Part shown: positions 53,820 through 62,789 of the stretch, in pieces
Layout of the letters: each line of letters opens with the position of its first letter
How positions within the stretch are numbered: position 1 is the stretch's first letter
DNA from: Halonatronomonas sp964558325
GTDB lineage: Bacteria; Bacillota; Halanaerobiia; Halanaerobiales; Halarsenatibacteraceae
Reading direction: 5' to 3'
DNA length: 64,000 nucleotides
Assembly (NCBI GenBank): GCA_964558325.1
Contig: CAZLCX010000006.1
Location: 43,615 to 107,614 of the forward strand
Notes under the pieces: generated by a model
Database searches by the model: none
The model's input: only the letters and a program-made list of their open reading frames with translations
What the model was told of the DNA's origin: nothing
Program-made: the position numbers and the translations under genes

Positions 53820-54380
53820 TTAAACCTGGCCTTTCTTACAATCCCAGCATTCTTTATTACAATAATCAAGATGTTCAGCTACTTTATTATCTAGAATTTC
53901 TAATCTCTTAATAGCATCTTCAAGACTAATCTCTAAATTATGGTGTTCTCCATCTTCAAGTTCGTCAACATCATCGGCTTCCATTACTAGCTGTTGTAAA
54001 GGAGTTAGTTTTAAATTTGTATTAATAGGACTGGAACCACTATGGAAAAGAATAGCCAGAGCAATCTCTCTGGCTTTTCCTAAATGCTCACCTTTTAATG
54101 TTAATAATTCATGTGCTCTTTCAGCACCTTTAATAGGATGAATATCAAAATAATCATATGATTCAAAATCCCATTTACCATGTTTTTCCCAACTAGTGTG
54201 ACCTATATCATGTAAAAGAGCAGCTTTGGTGGCTAAATCAGTACAAACATCACGTTCTTTAGCTAAATCAAACGCATATTCAGCAGCAACAACTGCATGT
54301 CTAAAACCGGCCACCCTTAAATGTTTTAAGGCAATGCTATCAGTTAATAAACTAACCAGTGTAACCCGGGGTAACTTCAT
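53820..54380 (-). CDS. HD-domain metal-dependent phosphohydrolase
   Basis: The 186-residue protein has an HD fold. Metal ligands are FRHAVVAAEYA (first His), LLHDIGHTSW (HD, about residues 56-65), HPIKGAERAHEL and ILFHSGSS, with a late Asp in MEADDVDELED. A C-terminal C-N-K-E-C-W-D-C cluster (about 173-180) may bind a metal. HD proteins cleave phosphate esters of nucleotides; the substrate is unknown. It sits between rseP and ispG, where Firmicutes operons rarely have an HD gene. Confidence 0.82.
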   Translation of the reverse strand: MKLPRVTLVSLLTDSIALKHLRVAGFRHAVVAAEYAFDLAKERDVCTDLATKAALLHDIGHTSWEKHGKWDFESYDYFDIHPIKGAERAHELLTLKGEHLGKAREIALAILFHSGSSPINTNLKLTPLQQLVMEADDVDELEDGEHHNLEISLEDAIKRLEILDNKVAEHLDYCNKECWDCKKGQV

Positions 54381-54398
54381 TTAACCACCTCCATTAAC

Positions 54399-55475
54399 TT
54401 AGAAAAAACTAGTTATAATATCCTGGTATATAACAAACACCATTAATAATATCAGTAAGAAGAATCCGATCATATGGATAAAACCTTCTTTTTCCTGAGG
54501 TACTGGTTTTCCTGCTATCACTTCAATTAATACAAAGACAATTCTTCCACCATCTAAAGCTGGAAATGGTAGCAAATTCAGGATGCCTAAATTAATACTA
54601 ATAATTGCCAGCCAGTTTAAGACATCATCAAACCCAGTTCTGGCTGCCTGACCAACAATTGAAGCTATCATTACAGGTCCGCCTAAATCATCAGTATTTC
54701 TTTCGGCAAAAATTTGAACAAAACCATTGAAGGTCATTTTCATTACATAACCTGTTTGAGTTACAGCTCCTTGAATTGCTGTAATTGGACCAACCCTTTC
54801 TCTTATTAACTCCGGTTCAATCCCTATTATTCCATGACCTGAAGTTTCATCATATCTAGGAGTAATATCAAAAACCATTTCACTATCATTTCTTTGAATG
54901 GTAAATTCAAGAGTCTCACCGGGATTTTCATGAATATAAGAAGACATTTCTTCCCAACTATCAACATTTTGATCATCAATTGCTAAAACCCTGTCACCAG
55001 ATCGTAATTCTGCTTCAGCTGCAGGATGGTTAGGATAAGCCTGTCCAATAATTGCTTCTCTAGAATAATCAACTGGTAATCCATAAATACTAAAGATTAA
55101 CATAAAAGCTACTAATGCTAATAAGAAATTCATGATAGCTCCCATAGCTAAAACTAATAATCTTTTGCCTGGAGATTTTTGATGAAAGGCTCTACCCTGT
55201 TCTACAGTTTCTTCATATAATTTTACTTCTTCTTCAGAAAGGTCATCTTTATCAACAGGCATTTCACCAACCATATTACAGAATCCTCCAAGAGGAACTA
55301 ATCTTATAGAAAATACAGTTTCACCTTTTTTCCGGGAAATTAATTTAGGACCAAATCCTAAAGCAAATTCTTCAACTCTTATATCTGACTTTTTAGCCAT
55401 AATAAAATGACCTAATTCATGAACAAAAATTAAAACACCTAAAAATATTATAAAAACAACAATTGTGGTTAACAA
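54399..55475 (-). CDS. rseP: Site-2 protease RseP
   Basis: This 358-residue intramembrane zinc protease has HELGH in FVHELGHFI (about residues 18-26, first membrane helix), a PDZ domain (about 155-235, with GDRVLAIDDQNV), and the C-terminal NLLPFPALDGGRIV (about 297-310). It releases membrane-bound regulators. TTG at 55475 is the start, with GAGGAGG about 10 bases upstream. It lies 2 bases after dxr. Confidence 0.96.
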   Translation of the reverse strand: MLTTIVVFIIFLGVLIFVHELGHFIMAKKSDIRVEEFALGFGPKLISRKKGETVFSIRLVPLGGFCNMVGEMPVDKDDLSEEEVKLYEETVEQGRAFHQKSPGKRLLVLAMGAIMNFLLALVAFMLIFSIYGLPVDYSREAIIGQAYPNHPAAEAELRSGDRVLAIDDQNVDSWEEMSSYIHENPGETLEFTIQRNDSEMVFDITPRYDETSGHGIIGIEPELIRERVGPITAIQGAVTQTGYVMKMTFNGFVQIFAERNTDDLGGPVMIASIVGQAARTGFDDVLNWLAIISINLGILNLLPFPALDGGRIVFVLIEVIAGKPVPQEKEGFIHMIGFFLLILLMVFVIYQDIITSFF

Positions 55476-55477
55476 AT

Positions 55478-56623
55478 TTATACTACCTCCTCTGTCTTTT
55501 TACGGACAGTTCGATTTAATTCTAAAATATCATTTAAAGTTTTAAGACTGTCAGGTTTATGCTTGGCAAGCATTTTAGAAATTATCTCTGGAATTTCATT
55601 AAACTTAATCTTTTCATTCAAAAAAGCATTTACAGCAACCTCATTTGCAGCATTTAATACTACTGGATAACCTTTACCCTTCTGACCGCTTTCATATGCC
55701 ATTTTTAAGGCTGGGAATGTTTTAAGGTCAGGGGTGTTAAATTCTAACTTACCAATCTTTTTTAAACTCAACTTATCTGCTACTCGTTTTCCTCTATCAG
55801 GAAATTTCAATGCATATTGGATTGGTGTTCTCATATCAGCAGTACCTAATTCTGCCAGGATAGAACCATCAACTAATTCAACCATTGAATGAATAATACT
55901 TTGAGGATGTATTATTACATCTATTTTATCATAAGAATAGCCAAATAACCAATGAGCTTCAATTACTTCAAGACCTTTATTCATTAATGTAGCAGAATCA
56001 ATTGAAATTTTACTACCCATATTCCAATTAGGATGATTTAATGCATCTTCTACTGTAACCTCTTCTATTTCTTTAGCTGTATAACCATAAAAAGGCCCTC
56101 CAGAGGCCGTTAAAATAAGTCGAGAAACCTCTGCCCTTTCTTTGCCTTTTAAAAGCTGAAAAATGGCATTATGCTCACTATCTATTGGGATTATATCAAC
56201 ATTATTTTCTTTTGCAAGTGGAATTATTAAATTACCTCCAATAACAAGGCTTTCTTTATTAGCCAGACCTAATTTATTACCATTTAAGATTGCATTATAA
56301 GATGGCTCTAAACCAGCTGCCCCAACAATAGCATTAATTACCATATCAATATTATTTAGTCCAGCCAATTCAGCAAAACCCTCACTGCCAATCAATATTT
56401 CTGGCTTATAATCCTCTGGTAATCCATTTTTTAATTCATAAACATCAGCTTCATCATTAATAGCTATAAAATCAGGTTTGAATTTAATAGCCTGTCTCTT
56501 AATTTTATCTATACTTTTATAACAGGATATTCCCTTTAAATGCCAGTCATCTAATCTTTCTAAAACATCTAGTGTCTGCTCACCTATTGAACCAGTTGAA
56601 CCTAATAAGATTAAATTTTTCAT
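55478..56623 (-). CDS. dxr: 1-deoxy-D-xylulose-5-phosphate reductoisomerase
   Basis: This 381-residue second enzyme of the MEP pathway has an N-terminal NADPH-binding Rossmann domain (LLGSTGSIGEQTLDVL), IPIDSEHNAIFQ (about 146-157), the LTASGGPF loop and NHPNWNMGSKISIDSATLMNKG with the metal and substrate residues. The ATG overlaps the stop of the AI-2E gene by four bases (ATGA). Confidence 0.97.
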   Translation of the reverse strand: MKNLILLGSTGSIGEQTLDVLERLDDWHLKGISCYKSIDKIKRQAIKFKPDFIAINDEADVYELKNGLPEDYKPEILIGSEGFAELAGLNNIDMVINAIVGAAGLEPSYNAILNGNKLGLANKESLVIGGNLIIPLAKENNVDIIPIDSEHNAIFQLLKGKERAEVSRLILTASGGPFYGYTAKEIEEVTVEDALNHPNWNMGSKISIDSATLMNKGLEVIEAHWLFGYSYDKIDVIIHPQSIIHSMVELVDGSILAELGTADMRTPIQYALKFPDRGKRVADKLSLKKIGKLEFNTPDLKTFPALKMAYESGQKGKGYPVVLNAANEVAVNAFLNEKIKFNEIPEIISKMLAKHKPDSLKTLNDILELNRTVRKKTEEVV

Positions 56624-57678
56624 TCATTTACCTCCCAATAAGGTAGAAGATTAGTTCTTGCTAAAGATTTAATAATCACTAAGACCGTTGGACCAATAAT
56701 AAATCCAATAACTCCTAAAATCCTAAAACCTGCAAATAAAGCTATCATAGTTGCTAAAGGATGCAAGCCTAAACTATCGCCAATAATTTTTCCTTCAAAA
56801 AGTTCTCTAACTGCAGTTATTAACAGATGAATAATTAAAAGACCAATAGCAAAACCAATATCACCGGACAGTAGGCTAAAAATTGACCATGGATAAAATA
56901 TAAATGCAGGGCCAATTATAGGAATCAGGTCTAAAACAGCAGTTAATAACCCGATAGTTAAAGCATATTCACTATCTAAAATTGATAAACCTAAAAACGC
57001 AATAAAACCAGAAATAGAAATTAAAATTAGTTGAGCTCTAATATAACCTATGGCAGATGAAGATAATTCTTTCATCACTCTGAATACACTATCTTGCCAC
57101 TCATCAGGAAATAATTTTAAAATATTATCACGAATTTTATCTTTATCTCGGCTGATAAAGAAAGTAGCTACAAAACTAAAGAATATTGTCATTAATGCAA
57201 TTGGAAAACCACTGACAGTATTTAAAGCCATATTTGCTAATTGAAGCATGGAGGATCTAACTGCATCAAAAATAGCCTGTAAGTTTTCTTCAATTGCAGA
57301 AATAATTGCAGGGGATATATTCCATGATGATAATAAATCCTTCCAGCCTCCGGCATCTATAATTTCAAATTGTTCTACTAGTGTATTATAATCAGGTAAA
57401 GTTTGAACAATTTGATTAAGCTCAAAATATATTCTTGATACCCCAATAATTAAAAGAAAAACAATAATTATTAGCACAATTATTAAAACAATAACAACAG
57501 ATAAAGTCCTCCCAAAAGGAGCTTTTTTTGCTAGATATCTTACCATTGGTTCTAATAAGCTTGCAACAACTAAGCCAATGATAAAGGGAGCAAATATCAT
57601 AAAGGCATATCGTATTAAAAATAATGAGATAAAAGCAAAAACAACAGTCAAACCTAATTCCCTTAACCTTTTTTTCAT
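56620..57678 (-). CDS. AI-2E family (UPF0118) membrane protein
   Basis: This protein of about 352 residues has seven to eight membrane segments in the AI-2E/PerM arrangement: paired N-terminal helices (to about residue 80), a soluble loop (about 95-150) and the C-terminal block. The conserved GDSLGLHPLATMIALFAGF motif lies near residue 306. Family members have been described as exporters of AI-2 and, in some halophilic Firmicutes, as Na+/H+ antiporters; substrate here is open. ATG at 57678 follows GCAGG at 9 bases. Its position between cdsA and dxr is not the usual Firmicutes order. Confidence 0.85.
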   Translation of the reverse strand: MKKRLRELGLTVVFAFISLFLIRYAFMIFAPFIIGLVVASLLEPMVRYLAKKAPFGRTLSVVIVLIIVLIIIVFLLIIGVSRIYFELNQIVQTLPDYNTLVEQFEIIDAGGWKDLLSSWNISPAIISAIEENLQAIFDAVRSSMLQLANMALNTVSGFPIALMTIFFSFVATFFISRDKDKIRDNILKLFPDEWQDSVFRVMKELSSSAIGYIRAQLILISISGFIAFLGLSILDSEYALTIGLLTAVLDLIPIIGPAFIFYPWSIFSLLSGDIGFAIGLLIIHLLITAVRELFEGKIIGDSLGLHPLATMIALFAGFRILGVIGFIIGPTVLVIIKSLARTNLLPYWEVNE

Positions 57679-57693
57679 AATTATCAACCTGCT

Positions 57694-58500
57694 TTATAAT
57701 ATATAATGTATTAATAAAAATGCCACTGGAGCTACCAGTAATAAACTATCAAATCTATCTAATATTCCTCCATGGCCAGGTAATATTTCTCCAGAATCCT
57801 TAATATCTGCATCTCTTTTCAAAGCTGATTCTATTAGATCCCCAAAAATTGCTGACAGTGATAAAACTATCGTTACTGGAATTATCCATAAACTATAATT
57901 ATTTAAAAATATACTATATAAAATAATTACAATAATTGCGAAACTCACGCCACCAACTGCACCAATGACAGACTTATTAGGAGAAATTACAGGAGCTAAA
58001 GGTCTTTTTCCAAATTTTATACCAATAAAATATGCGCCAATGTCAGTTGCCCAGGCAACAAGAAGCACAAGCCATAAAGCCTGGTTATTATTAAATAATG
58101 AATTATTAGTTTCCTTTAATAAAACTAAAAAGGACAGACCTCCACCAATGTAAAAAAGACAGAATAATCTGTTACCAACATTGTTTAAAATATTATCAAA
58201 ACCAGAAGTTTTGATGTTTATAGCAAAGATAGATATTATTGCAATTAGCATAAAAAACAATAAATCTTCTATCATATTATAATTGAAAGCACGATAAAAA
58301 AGTATAATTGAAAAAAATGAAAAACCAGGAATAATATATTTATCAAATTTTAACTTATAATTAAAAAAATCTACAAATTCTCTACCAGCTAAAACTGCCA
58401 GAATTGCTAAAAAAATTAAAAAAGGAATAGTACCGGCATATATAATTAATATTAATAAAATAAGTCCTAATACAGCACTGGTAACTCTTTCCTTTAACAT
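57694..58500 (-). CDS. cdsA: Phosphatidate cytidylyltransferase
   Basis: This 268-residue integral membrane enzyme makes CDP-diacylglycerol. About eight membrane helices are visible. The C-terminal signature runs from SALKRDADIKDSG to GHGGILDRFDSLL (about 227-252). The position after uppS is standard, and the ATG lies one base after the uppS stop. Confidence 0.95.
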   Translation of the reverse strand: MLKERVTSAVLGLILLILIIYAGTIPFLIFLAILAVLAGREFVDFFNYKLKFDKYIIPGFSFFSIILFYRAFNYNMIEDLLFFMLIAIISIFAINIKTSGFDNILNNVGNRLFCLFYIGGGLSFLVLLKETNNSLFNNNQALWLVLLVAWATDIGAYFIGIKFGKRPLAPVISPNKSVIGAVGGVSFAIIVIILYSIFLNNYSLWIIPVTIVLSLSAIFGDLIESALKRDADIKDSGEILPGHGGILDRFDSLLLVAPVAFLLIHYIL

Positions 58501-58501
58501 T

Positions 58502-59200
58502 TTAATTCAACTCCTCATCTGGCAGACTACCAAACTTTCTTTTTCTTGAATTATATTCTTCTATAGCTTGTTTTAAATCTATTTTATCGAAATCCGGCCA
58601 TAAAGTCGAGGTAAAATATAATTCAGCATAAGATATTTGCCATAATAAAAAATTAGAAATTCTTTTTTCATTTGCAGTTCTTATTAATAAGTCGACATCA
58701 TTTAATTCAGGTGCATAAAAGAAATCTTTAAAATCCTCTTCCTTAAAATCTTTACGCCCGGACTCTATAACTTTATTTACTGCATCAATTATTTCTGCTC
58801 TGCCGCCATAATTGACTGCAATATTTAACTGTAAACCATTATTATTTTTTGATACTTCTTCTATTTTATTAATATCTAATTGAATATCTTCTTCAAGTTC
58901 ATCAATTCTTCCAATAACTTTAATCTTAATATCTTCTTCCTGTTGTAATTTATTAAATTCATTTCTAACTGTTGATTTTAAAAGTTGAAAAAGAAAATTA
59001 ACTTCATTTTTAGGTCTTTGCCAGTTTTCTGTGGAAAATGCAAAAACAGTTAAATATTTAATTCCTAATTCATTAGCAGCCCGGGCAGTTCTTTCTAAAG
59101 CTTTCAAGCCTTCTTTATGACCAAATTTTCTTGGTCGATTTTTACTTTTAGCCCATCTGCCATTGCCATCCATTATTATGGCTATATGCTCTAAAGTCAT
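58502..59200 (-). CDS. uppS: Undecaprenyl diphosphate synthase (cis-prenyltransferase)
   Basis: The 232 residues form the Z-type prenyltransferase that makes the C55 lipid carrier. IAIIMDGNGRWAK (residues 5-17) contains the catalytic Asp, with FAFSTENWQRP near 67-77 and a C-terminal RxSNFLLWQ-type motif (here RISNFLLWQISYAELYF) near 186-202. ATG at 59200 follows AGGAGG. A terminator lies upstream, so a promoter should exist just before this gene, though I could not assign one. Confidence 0.97.
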   Translation of the reverse strand: MTLEHIAIIMDGNGRWAKSKNRPRKFGHKEGLKALERTARAANELGIKYLTVFAFSTENWQRPKNEVNFLFQLLKSTVRNEFNKLQQEEDIKIKVIGRIDELEEDIQLDINKIEEVSKNNNGLQLNIAVNYGGRAEIIDAVNKVIESGRKDFKEEDFKDFFYAPELNDVDLLIRTANEKRISNFLLWQISYAELYFTSTLWPDFDKIDLKQAIEEYNSRKRKFGSLPDEELN

Positions 59201-59235
59201 TATGACTTTCCTCCTATTTATCACAATAAAATATT

Positions 59236-59267
59236 CAAAAAAGAAGCATCCCCTCGCTTGAGGGGAT
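59236..59267 (-). terminator. Terminator between the small unknown gene and uppS
   Basis: On the minus strand ATCCCCTC/GAGGGGAT (8-bp stem, 4-base loop, 59267-59248) is followed by a T-rich tract with six consecutive T (59243-59236 region). It separates the frr block from uppS. Confidence 0.8.
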
Positions 59268-59473
59268 TAATTATATTCAGTAAATGAATAAAGAATTATC
59301 AGTTCTCTAGAACTGGTAGAATCTTTTTCTCTAATATCTAAAACTCTTTTTTCACCAGTTCCTGATGACTTCCTTGGTGGATTAACTTCTATTAATTCAT
59401 AATTATATTCTTTTAAATCATCAATAACTAAATCGAGGCGACTGCCTCTATATTTATCTGGAGACAGATCCAT
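59267..59473 (-). CDS. Small hypothetical protein downstream of frr
   Basis: I do not recognise this 68-residue acidic/basic protein. A clear GGAGGTCTAAG ribosome-binding site within the end of frr and a one-base gap to the frr stop show that it is translated. The pattern GSRLDLVIDDLKEYNYELIEVNPP, a helix then strand, followed by a second strand pair ending in LIILYSF, weakly resembles a PASTA-type or other small alpha/beta domain. This is speculative. It is the last gene before a strong terminator. Confidence 0.7.
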   Translation of the reverse strand: MDLSPDKYRGSRLDLVIDDLKEYNYELIEVNPPRKSSGTGEKRVLDIREKDSTSSRELIILYSFTEYN

Positions 59474-59474
59474 C

Positions 59475-60032
59475 TTAGACCTCCATTATTTCTTCCTTTT
59501 TCTTTTCTAATGTTTCGTCTATTTTTTCGATATATTTATCAGTTAAATCCTGAATATTATCCAGACCTCTATGCATATTATCTTCTGATATTTCACTGGC
59601 ATCCTCTAATTCTTCTAGTTCTTCATTGGCCTCTCGCCTGATATTTCTAATTGAAATTCTTCCCTGTTCAGCCTTTTCATTGGCCACCTTTACCAGTTCT
59701 TTTCTTCGCTCTTCAGTCAGTTGAGGAATGTTAATTCTAATAATATTTCCATCATTATTTGGTGTTAATCCTAAATTTTCTTTCATTATAGCTTTTTCAA
59801 TATTTTCCAGAGCATTCTTGTCCCAGGGTTCAATAATTAATTGTCTTGCTTCCGGGGCAGAAACTTTTGCCATCTGTTGAATAGGAGTCTGACTGCCATA
59901 ATAGTCTACTATAATGTTTTCCACTAAAGAAGGTCTCGCCCTGCCAGTCCGAATAGTTTTAAATTCTTCCTTTACTGAATCCAGAACTTCTTTCATCTTC
60001 TTTTCAGTTTTCTGCTCAACCTGTCCAATCAT
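59475..60032 (-). CDS. frr: Ribosome recycling factor
   Basis: This 185-residue protein releases the ribosome from mRNA after termination, with EF-G. Signature segments: EEFKTIRTGRARPSLVENI (about 19-37), PEARQLIIEPWDKNALENIEKAI, and LTEERRKELVKVANEKAEQGRISIRNIRRE. Its order after pyrH and tsf is the standard one. Confidence 0.98.
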   Translation of the reverse strand: MIGQVEQKTEKKMKEVLDSVKEEFKTIRTGRARPSLVENIIVDYYGSQTPIQQMAKVSAPEARQLIIEPWDKNALENIEKAIMKENLGLTPNNDGNIIRINIPQLTEERRKELVKVANEKAEQGRISIRNIRREANEELEELEDASEISEDNMHRGLDNIQDLTDKYIEKIDETLEKKKEEIMEV

Positions 60033-60054
60033 AGTTAGGATTCCCCCTTTTATA

Positions 60055-60774
60055 TTATCTTACATAAGTACCTATTTTTTCGCCTCTGATGGCCTTTTTA
60101 ATATTTCCATTATCTTTTACACCAAAAACAATTAAAGGTATTTCATTATCCATACATAATGAAATAGCAGTAGAATCCATTACTTCAAGAGATCTATTTA
60201 AAACATCCATATAAGCCAATTCTTTAAACTTAATTGCTTCTGGATTAACAACAGGGTCAGAATCATATACACCATCAACATTTTTAGCCATTAAAATAGC
60301 ATCTGCAGAAATTTCAGCAGCCCTTAATGCAGCTGTAGTATCTGTTGAAAAGTAAGGATTACCTGTGCCAGCAGCAAAGATTACTACCCTGCCTTTTTCA
60401 AGATGTCGAATAGCTCTCCTCCGAATGTAAGGCTCTGCTACTTGACGCATCTCAATTGCTGATTGAACTCTAGTTTCTAGTCCTAATTTTTCAATTGCAT
60501 CCTGAAGAGCTAAAGCATTAATCACAGTTGCAAGCATACCCATATAATCAGCTGTGCCTCTGTCCATTCCTTTAGCACTGCCTGCTATTCCTCTAAAAAT
60601 ATTGCCTCCCCCGACAACGATTGCAAGTTCAATATCAGTCTCATCAACAACATCAAAAATTTCTTCTGCTAATTCCTGAATTACTTTTGGATTAATGCCA
60701 AAACCATCATCTGCTGATAAAGCTTCACCACTAATTTTTAATAAAACTCGAGAATATTTTGGAGTCGTATCCAT
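60055..60774 (-). CDS. pyrH: UMP kinase
   Basis: This 239-residue bacterial UMP kinase of the amino-acid-kinase fold has LLKISGEALS (residues 11-20), VVGGGNIFRG (about 53-62), and GTGNPYFSTDTTAALRAAE (about 135-153), with VDGVYDSDP. It converts UMP to UDP. It follows tsf after a hairpin that could reduce its transcription. Confidence 0.98.
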   Translation of the reverse strand: MDTTPKYSRVLLKISGEALSADDGFGINPKVIQELAEEIFDVVDETDIELAIVVGGGNIFRGIAGSAKGMDRGTADYMGMLATVINALALQDAIEKLGLETRVQSAIEMRQVAEPYIRRRAIRHLEKGRVVIFAAGTGNPYFSTDTTAALRAAEISADAILMAKNVDGVYDSDPVVNPEAIKFKELAYMDVLNRSLEVMDSTAISLCMDNEIPLIVFGVKDNGNIKKAIRGEKIGTYVR

Positions 60775-60799
60775 TCAATAACCTCCATTATTATTACTG

Positions 60800-60829
60800 T
60801 AAAAAAGAGAACACGGAATCGTGTTCTCT
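60800..60829 (-). terminator. Terminator between tsf and pyrH
   Basis: On the minus strand AGAGAACACG/CGTGTTCTCT (10-bp stem, 4-base loop, 60829-60806) is followed by a T run. It would separate rpsB-tsf from pyrH-frr, at least partly. Confidence 0.8.
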
Positions 60830-60845
60830 CCTGCGGGCAGAATAA

Positions 60846-61736
60846 TTAATTTTTGTTTAACTCTGCTTGCACCTCTGCCGCAAAGTCTTCTTCTTCTTTT
60901 TCAATACCTTCTCCAACTTCATACCTAACAAAATCTTCTACTTTTATTCCTTTTTCATCAAGATATTCTTCAACAGAAATATCAGTATCTCTAATATATT
61001 CTTGATTGTTTAAGCAAACCTGATTGTAAAATTTATTGATCTTGCCTTCAACAATATTATCAATAATATGCTCAGGTTTACCTTCATTGATCATTTGTTC
61101 CCGATAAACTTTCTTTTCACGGGCAATATCTTCTTCTGTAACTTCTTCAGGGCTGATATATTCAGGAGAAGAAGCTGCAATTTGCATGGCAACATTATTA
61201 GCTGTTTCAGTATCAACATCACCAGATAATTCAACCATAACACCAATTTTACCACCCATATGAATATATGAATGGAGAGTGTTATCAGTTTCAAATCTTG
61301 AAAATCTTCTTAATTCAATCTTTTCACCAATATTTGCAGTTGCTTCTTTAATGATTACTTCAAGAGTTTTATCATTATCCTTGAACCAGACTTCCTCTAA
61401 CGCCTCATTAACATCTTCAGCATCACTCTCTAATAAATGCTGAGAAACCTTAGCAACTAATTCTTTAAAATTATCATTTCTTGCAACAAAGTCTGTTTCA
61501 GAATTAACCTCAACAATTATTCCTTCATGACCATCTCGGCTGATAACAGTATTAACCATACCCTCAGCAGCAACCTTACCAGCTCTTTTTGCAGCTGCAG
61601 CCATTCCTTTCTCTCTTAAATAATCAACTGCATCTTCAATATTACCGTCATTTTCAGTCAAAGCATTCTTGCAATCAAGAACGCCTGCACCAGTTCTCTC
61701 TCTTAACTCTTTAATTTCACTCATTCCAAATGCCAT
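60846..61736 (-). CDS. tsf: Elongation factor Ts
   Basis: This 296-residue guanine nucleotide exchange factor for EF-Tu has an N-terminal UBA-like domain with the signature IKELRERTGAGVLDCKNAL (residues 8-26), and two exchange domains (VEVNSETDFVARN about 75-87). A C-terminal extension with a late acidic stretch follows. GGGAGGTAAATAGACA leads into the ATG. Confidence 0.97.
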   Translation of the reverse strand: MAFGMSEIKELRERTGAGVLDCKNALTENDGNIEDAVDYLREKGMAAAAKRAGKVAAEGMVNTVISRDGHEGIIVEVNSETDFVARNDNFKELVAKVSQHLLESDAEDVNEALEEVWFKDNDKTLEVIIKEATANIGEKIELRRFSRFETDNTLHSYIHMGGKIGVMVELSGDVDTETANNVAMQIAASSPEYISPEEVTEEDIAREKKVYREQMINEGKPEHIIDNIVEGKINKFYNQVCLNNQEYIRDTDISVEEYLDEKGIKVEDFVRYEVGEGIEKEEEDFAAEVQAELNKN

Positions 61737-61770
61737 TGTCTATTTACCTCCCTGTGATAATTAGGCGTGA

Positions 61771-61803
61771 AAAAGGCCGGCCAAAAAATTACTTTCAGCC
61801 GGC
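61771..61803 (-). terminator. Hairpin between rpsB and tsf
   Basis: GCCGGC (61803-61798) pairs with GCCGGC (61781-61776), with further A/T pairing inside, and TTTTTC follows on the minus strand. It may be an attenuator regulating tsf relative to rpsB. Confidence 0.6.
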
Positions 61804-61872
61804 GCCATAACTTCCTGAGAATATATTTGCTAATAGCAGCCTGCTAAAAGCCGCAAAACAGATTTAAACTAA

Positions 61873-62610
61873 TTACTCTGAATCTTCAGTTTGAGCAGTT
61901 TCCTCAGCTTCTTGCTGTTCTTCACCACTACTCTGCCTTCCGGCTATAACTGCATCGGCAATAGTACTTGTAATCAATTTAACCGCTCTAATAGCATCAT
62001 CATTACCTGGAATCACGTGATCAATAAGATCAGGATCACAGTTACTATCTACTATTGAAACGATTGGAATATCTAACTTAATAGCTTCTTTTACAGCTAT
62101 TGATTCTTTACGAGCATCAGTTACATATAGAACATCAGGCAGCCCATCCATATAACGGATACCACCTAAGTTTCTCATAAGCTTTTCATGCTCTCTCTCT
62201 AGCTCAATTACCTCTTTATTCGGAAGAACTTCAAACAATCCATCTTCTTCCATTTGCTCAATCTCTTCAAGACGGTCTATCCGTTTCTTGATGGTATTAT
62301 AATTAGTTAGCATACCACCTAACCAGCGCTGATTTACATAAGGCATTTCACAGCGCTCAGCTTCTGATTTAATTGTTTCCTGAGCCTGTCTTTTGGTACC
62401 AACAAATAAAACAGTGCTGCCTTTGCTGGCTTCCTCACGTACAAAGTTATAAGCATCTTCAATCAATTTAACTGTTTGCTGAAGATCAATAATATATATT
62501 CCATTTCTCTCAGTGAATATATATTTTTCCATTTTAGGATTCCATCTTCTAGTTTGATGTCCAAAATGAACACCAGATTCCAATAATTGTTTCATGTTAA
62601 CTACAGACAT
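61873..62610 (-). CDS. rpsB: 30S ribosomal protein S2
   Basis: The 245-residue protein has the S2 signature MKQLLESGVHFGHQTRRWNPKM near the N-terminus, RWLGGMLTN (about 95-103) and PDVLYVTDA-type DALFVID-like segments, with a Glu-rich C-terminal tail. ATG at 62610 follows AAAGGAGGTG; the longer frame to 62652 is unsupported. A promoter and structured leader precede it. Confidence 0.98.
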   Translation of the reverse strand: MSVVNMKQLLESGVHFGHQTRRWNPKMEKYIFTERNGIYIIDLQQTVKLIEDAYNFVREEASKGSTVLFVGTKRQAQETIKSEAERCEMPYVNQRWLGGMLTNYNTIKKRIDRLEEIEQMEEDGLFEVLPNKEVIELEREHEKLMRNLGGIRYMDGLPDVLYVTDARKESIAVKEAIKLDIPIVSIVDSNCDPDLIDHVIPGNDDAIRAVKLITSTIADAVIAGRQSSGEEQQEAEETAQTEDSE

Positions 62611-62747
62611 TATTAACTTGCACCTCCTTTCAGTTTTAAAACCTCTGTCCACTTCAACTCCTGAAAATCTCTGCCGAAGAAGCAGAGCTGCAACCGATTA
62701 AACGGCACCTGCAGCAGGATCCGCAGACATGTGTATTTTTTTAACTA
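62611..62747 (-). promoter_or_regulatory. Structured 5' leader of rpsB-tsf
   Basis: The leader of about 137 bases can form two stem-loops on the minus strand: GCTGCA/TGCAGC enclosing GCCG/CGGT, and CTCTGC-TTCTTC-GGCAGAG. Then come AAAGGAGGTG and the start. Autoregulatory S2 leaders are known in other bacteria. I cannot assign this to a described family. Confidence 0.45.
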
Positions 62748-62753
62748 CTTGCT

Positions 62754-62782
62754 AGTATATCACATAGCAAAAACTATATCAA
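62754..62782 (-). promoter_or_regulatory. Predicted promoter of rpsB-tsf
   Basis: On the minus strand TTGATA (62782-62777) and TATACT (62759-62754) have a 17-base spacer, between cheD and the rpsB leader. Confidence 0.7.
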
Positions 62783-62789
62783 GCATTAT

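Noticed and set aside
62611..62747. A T-box leader ahead of rpsB
   Set aside because: No specifier loop or T-box sequence (TGGnACCGCG) is present. The hairpins fit an ordinary ribosomal-protein leader.
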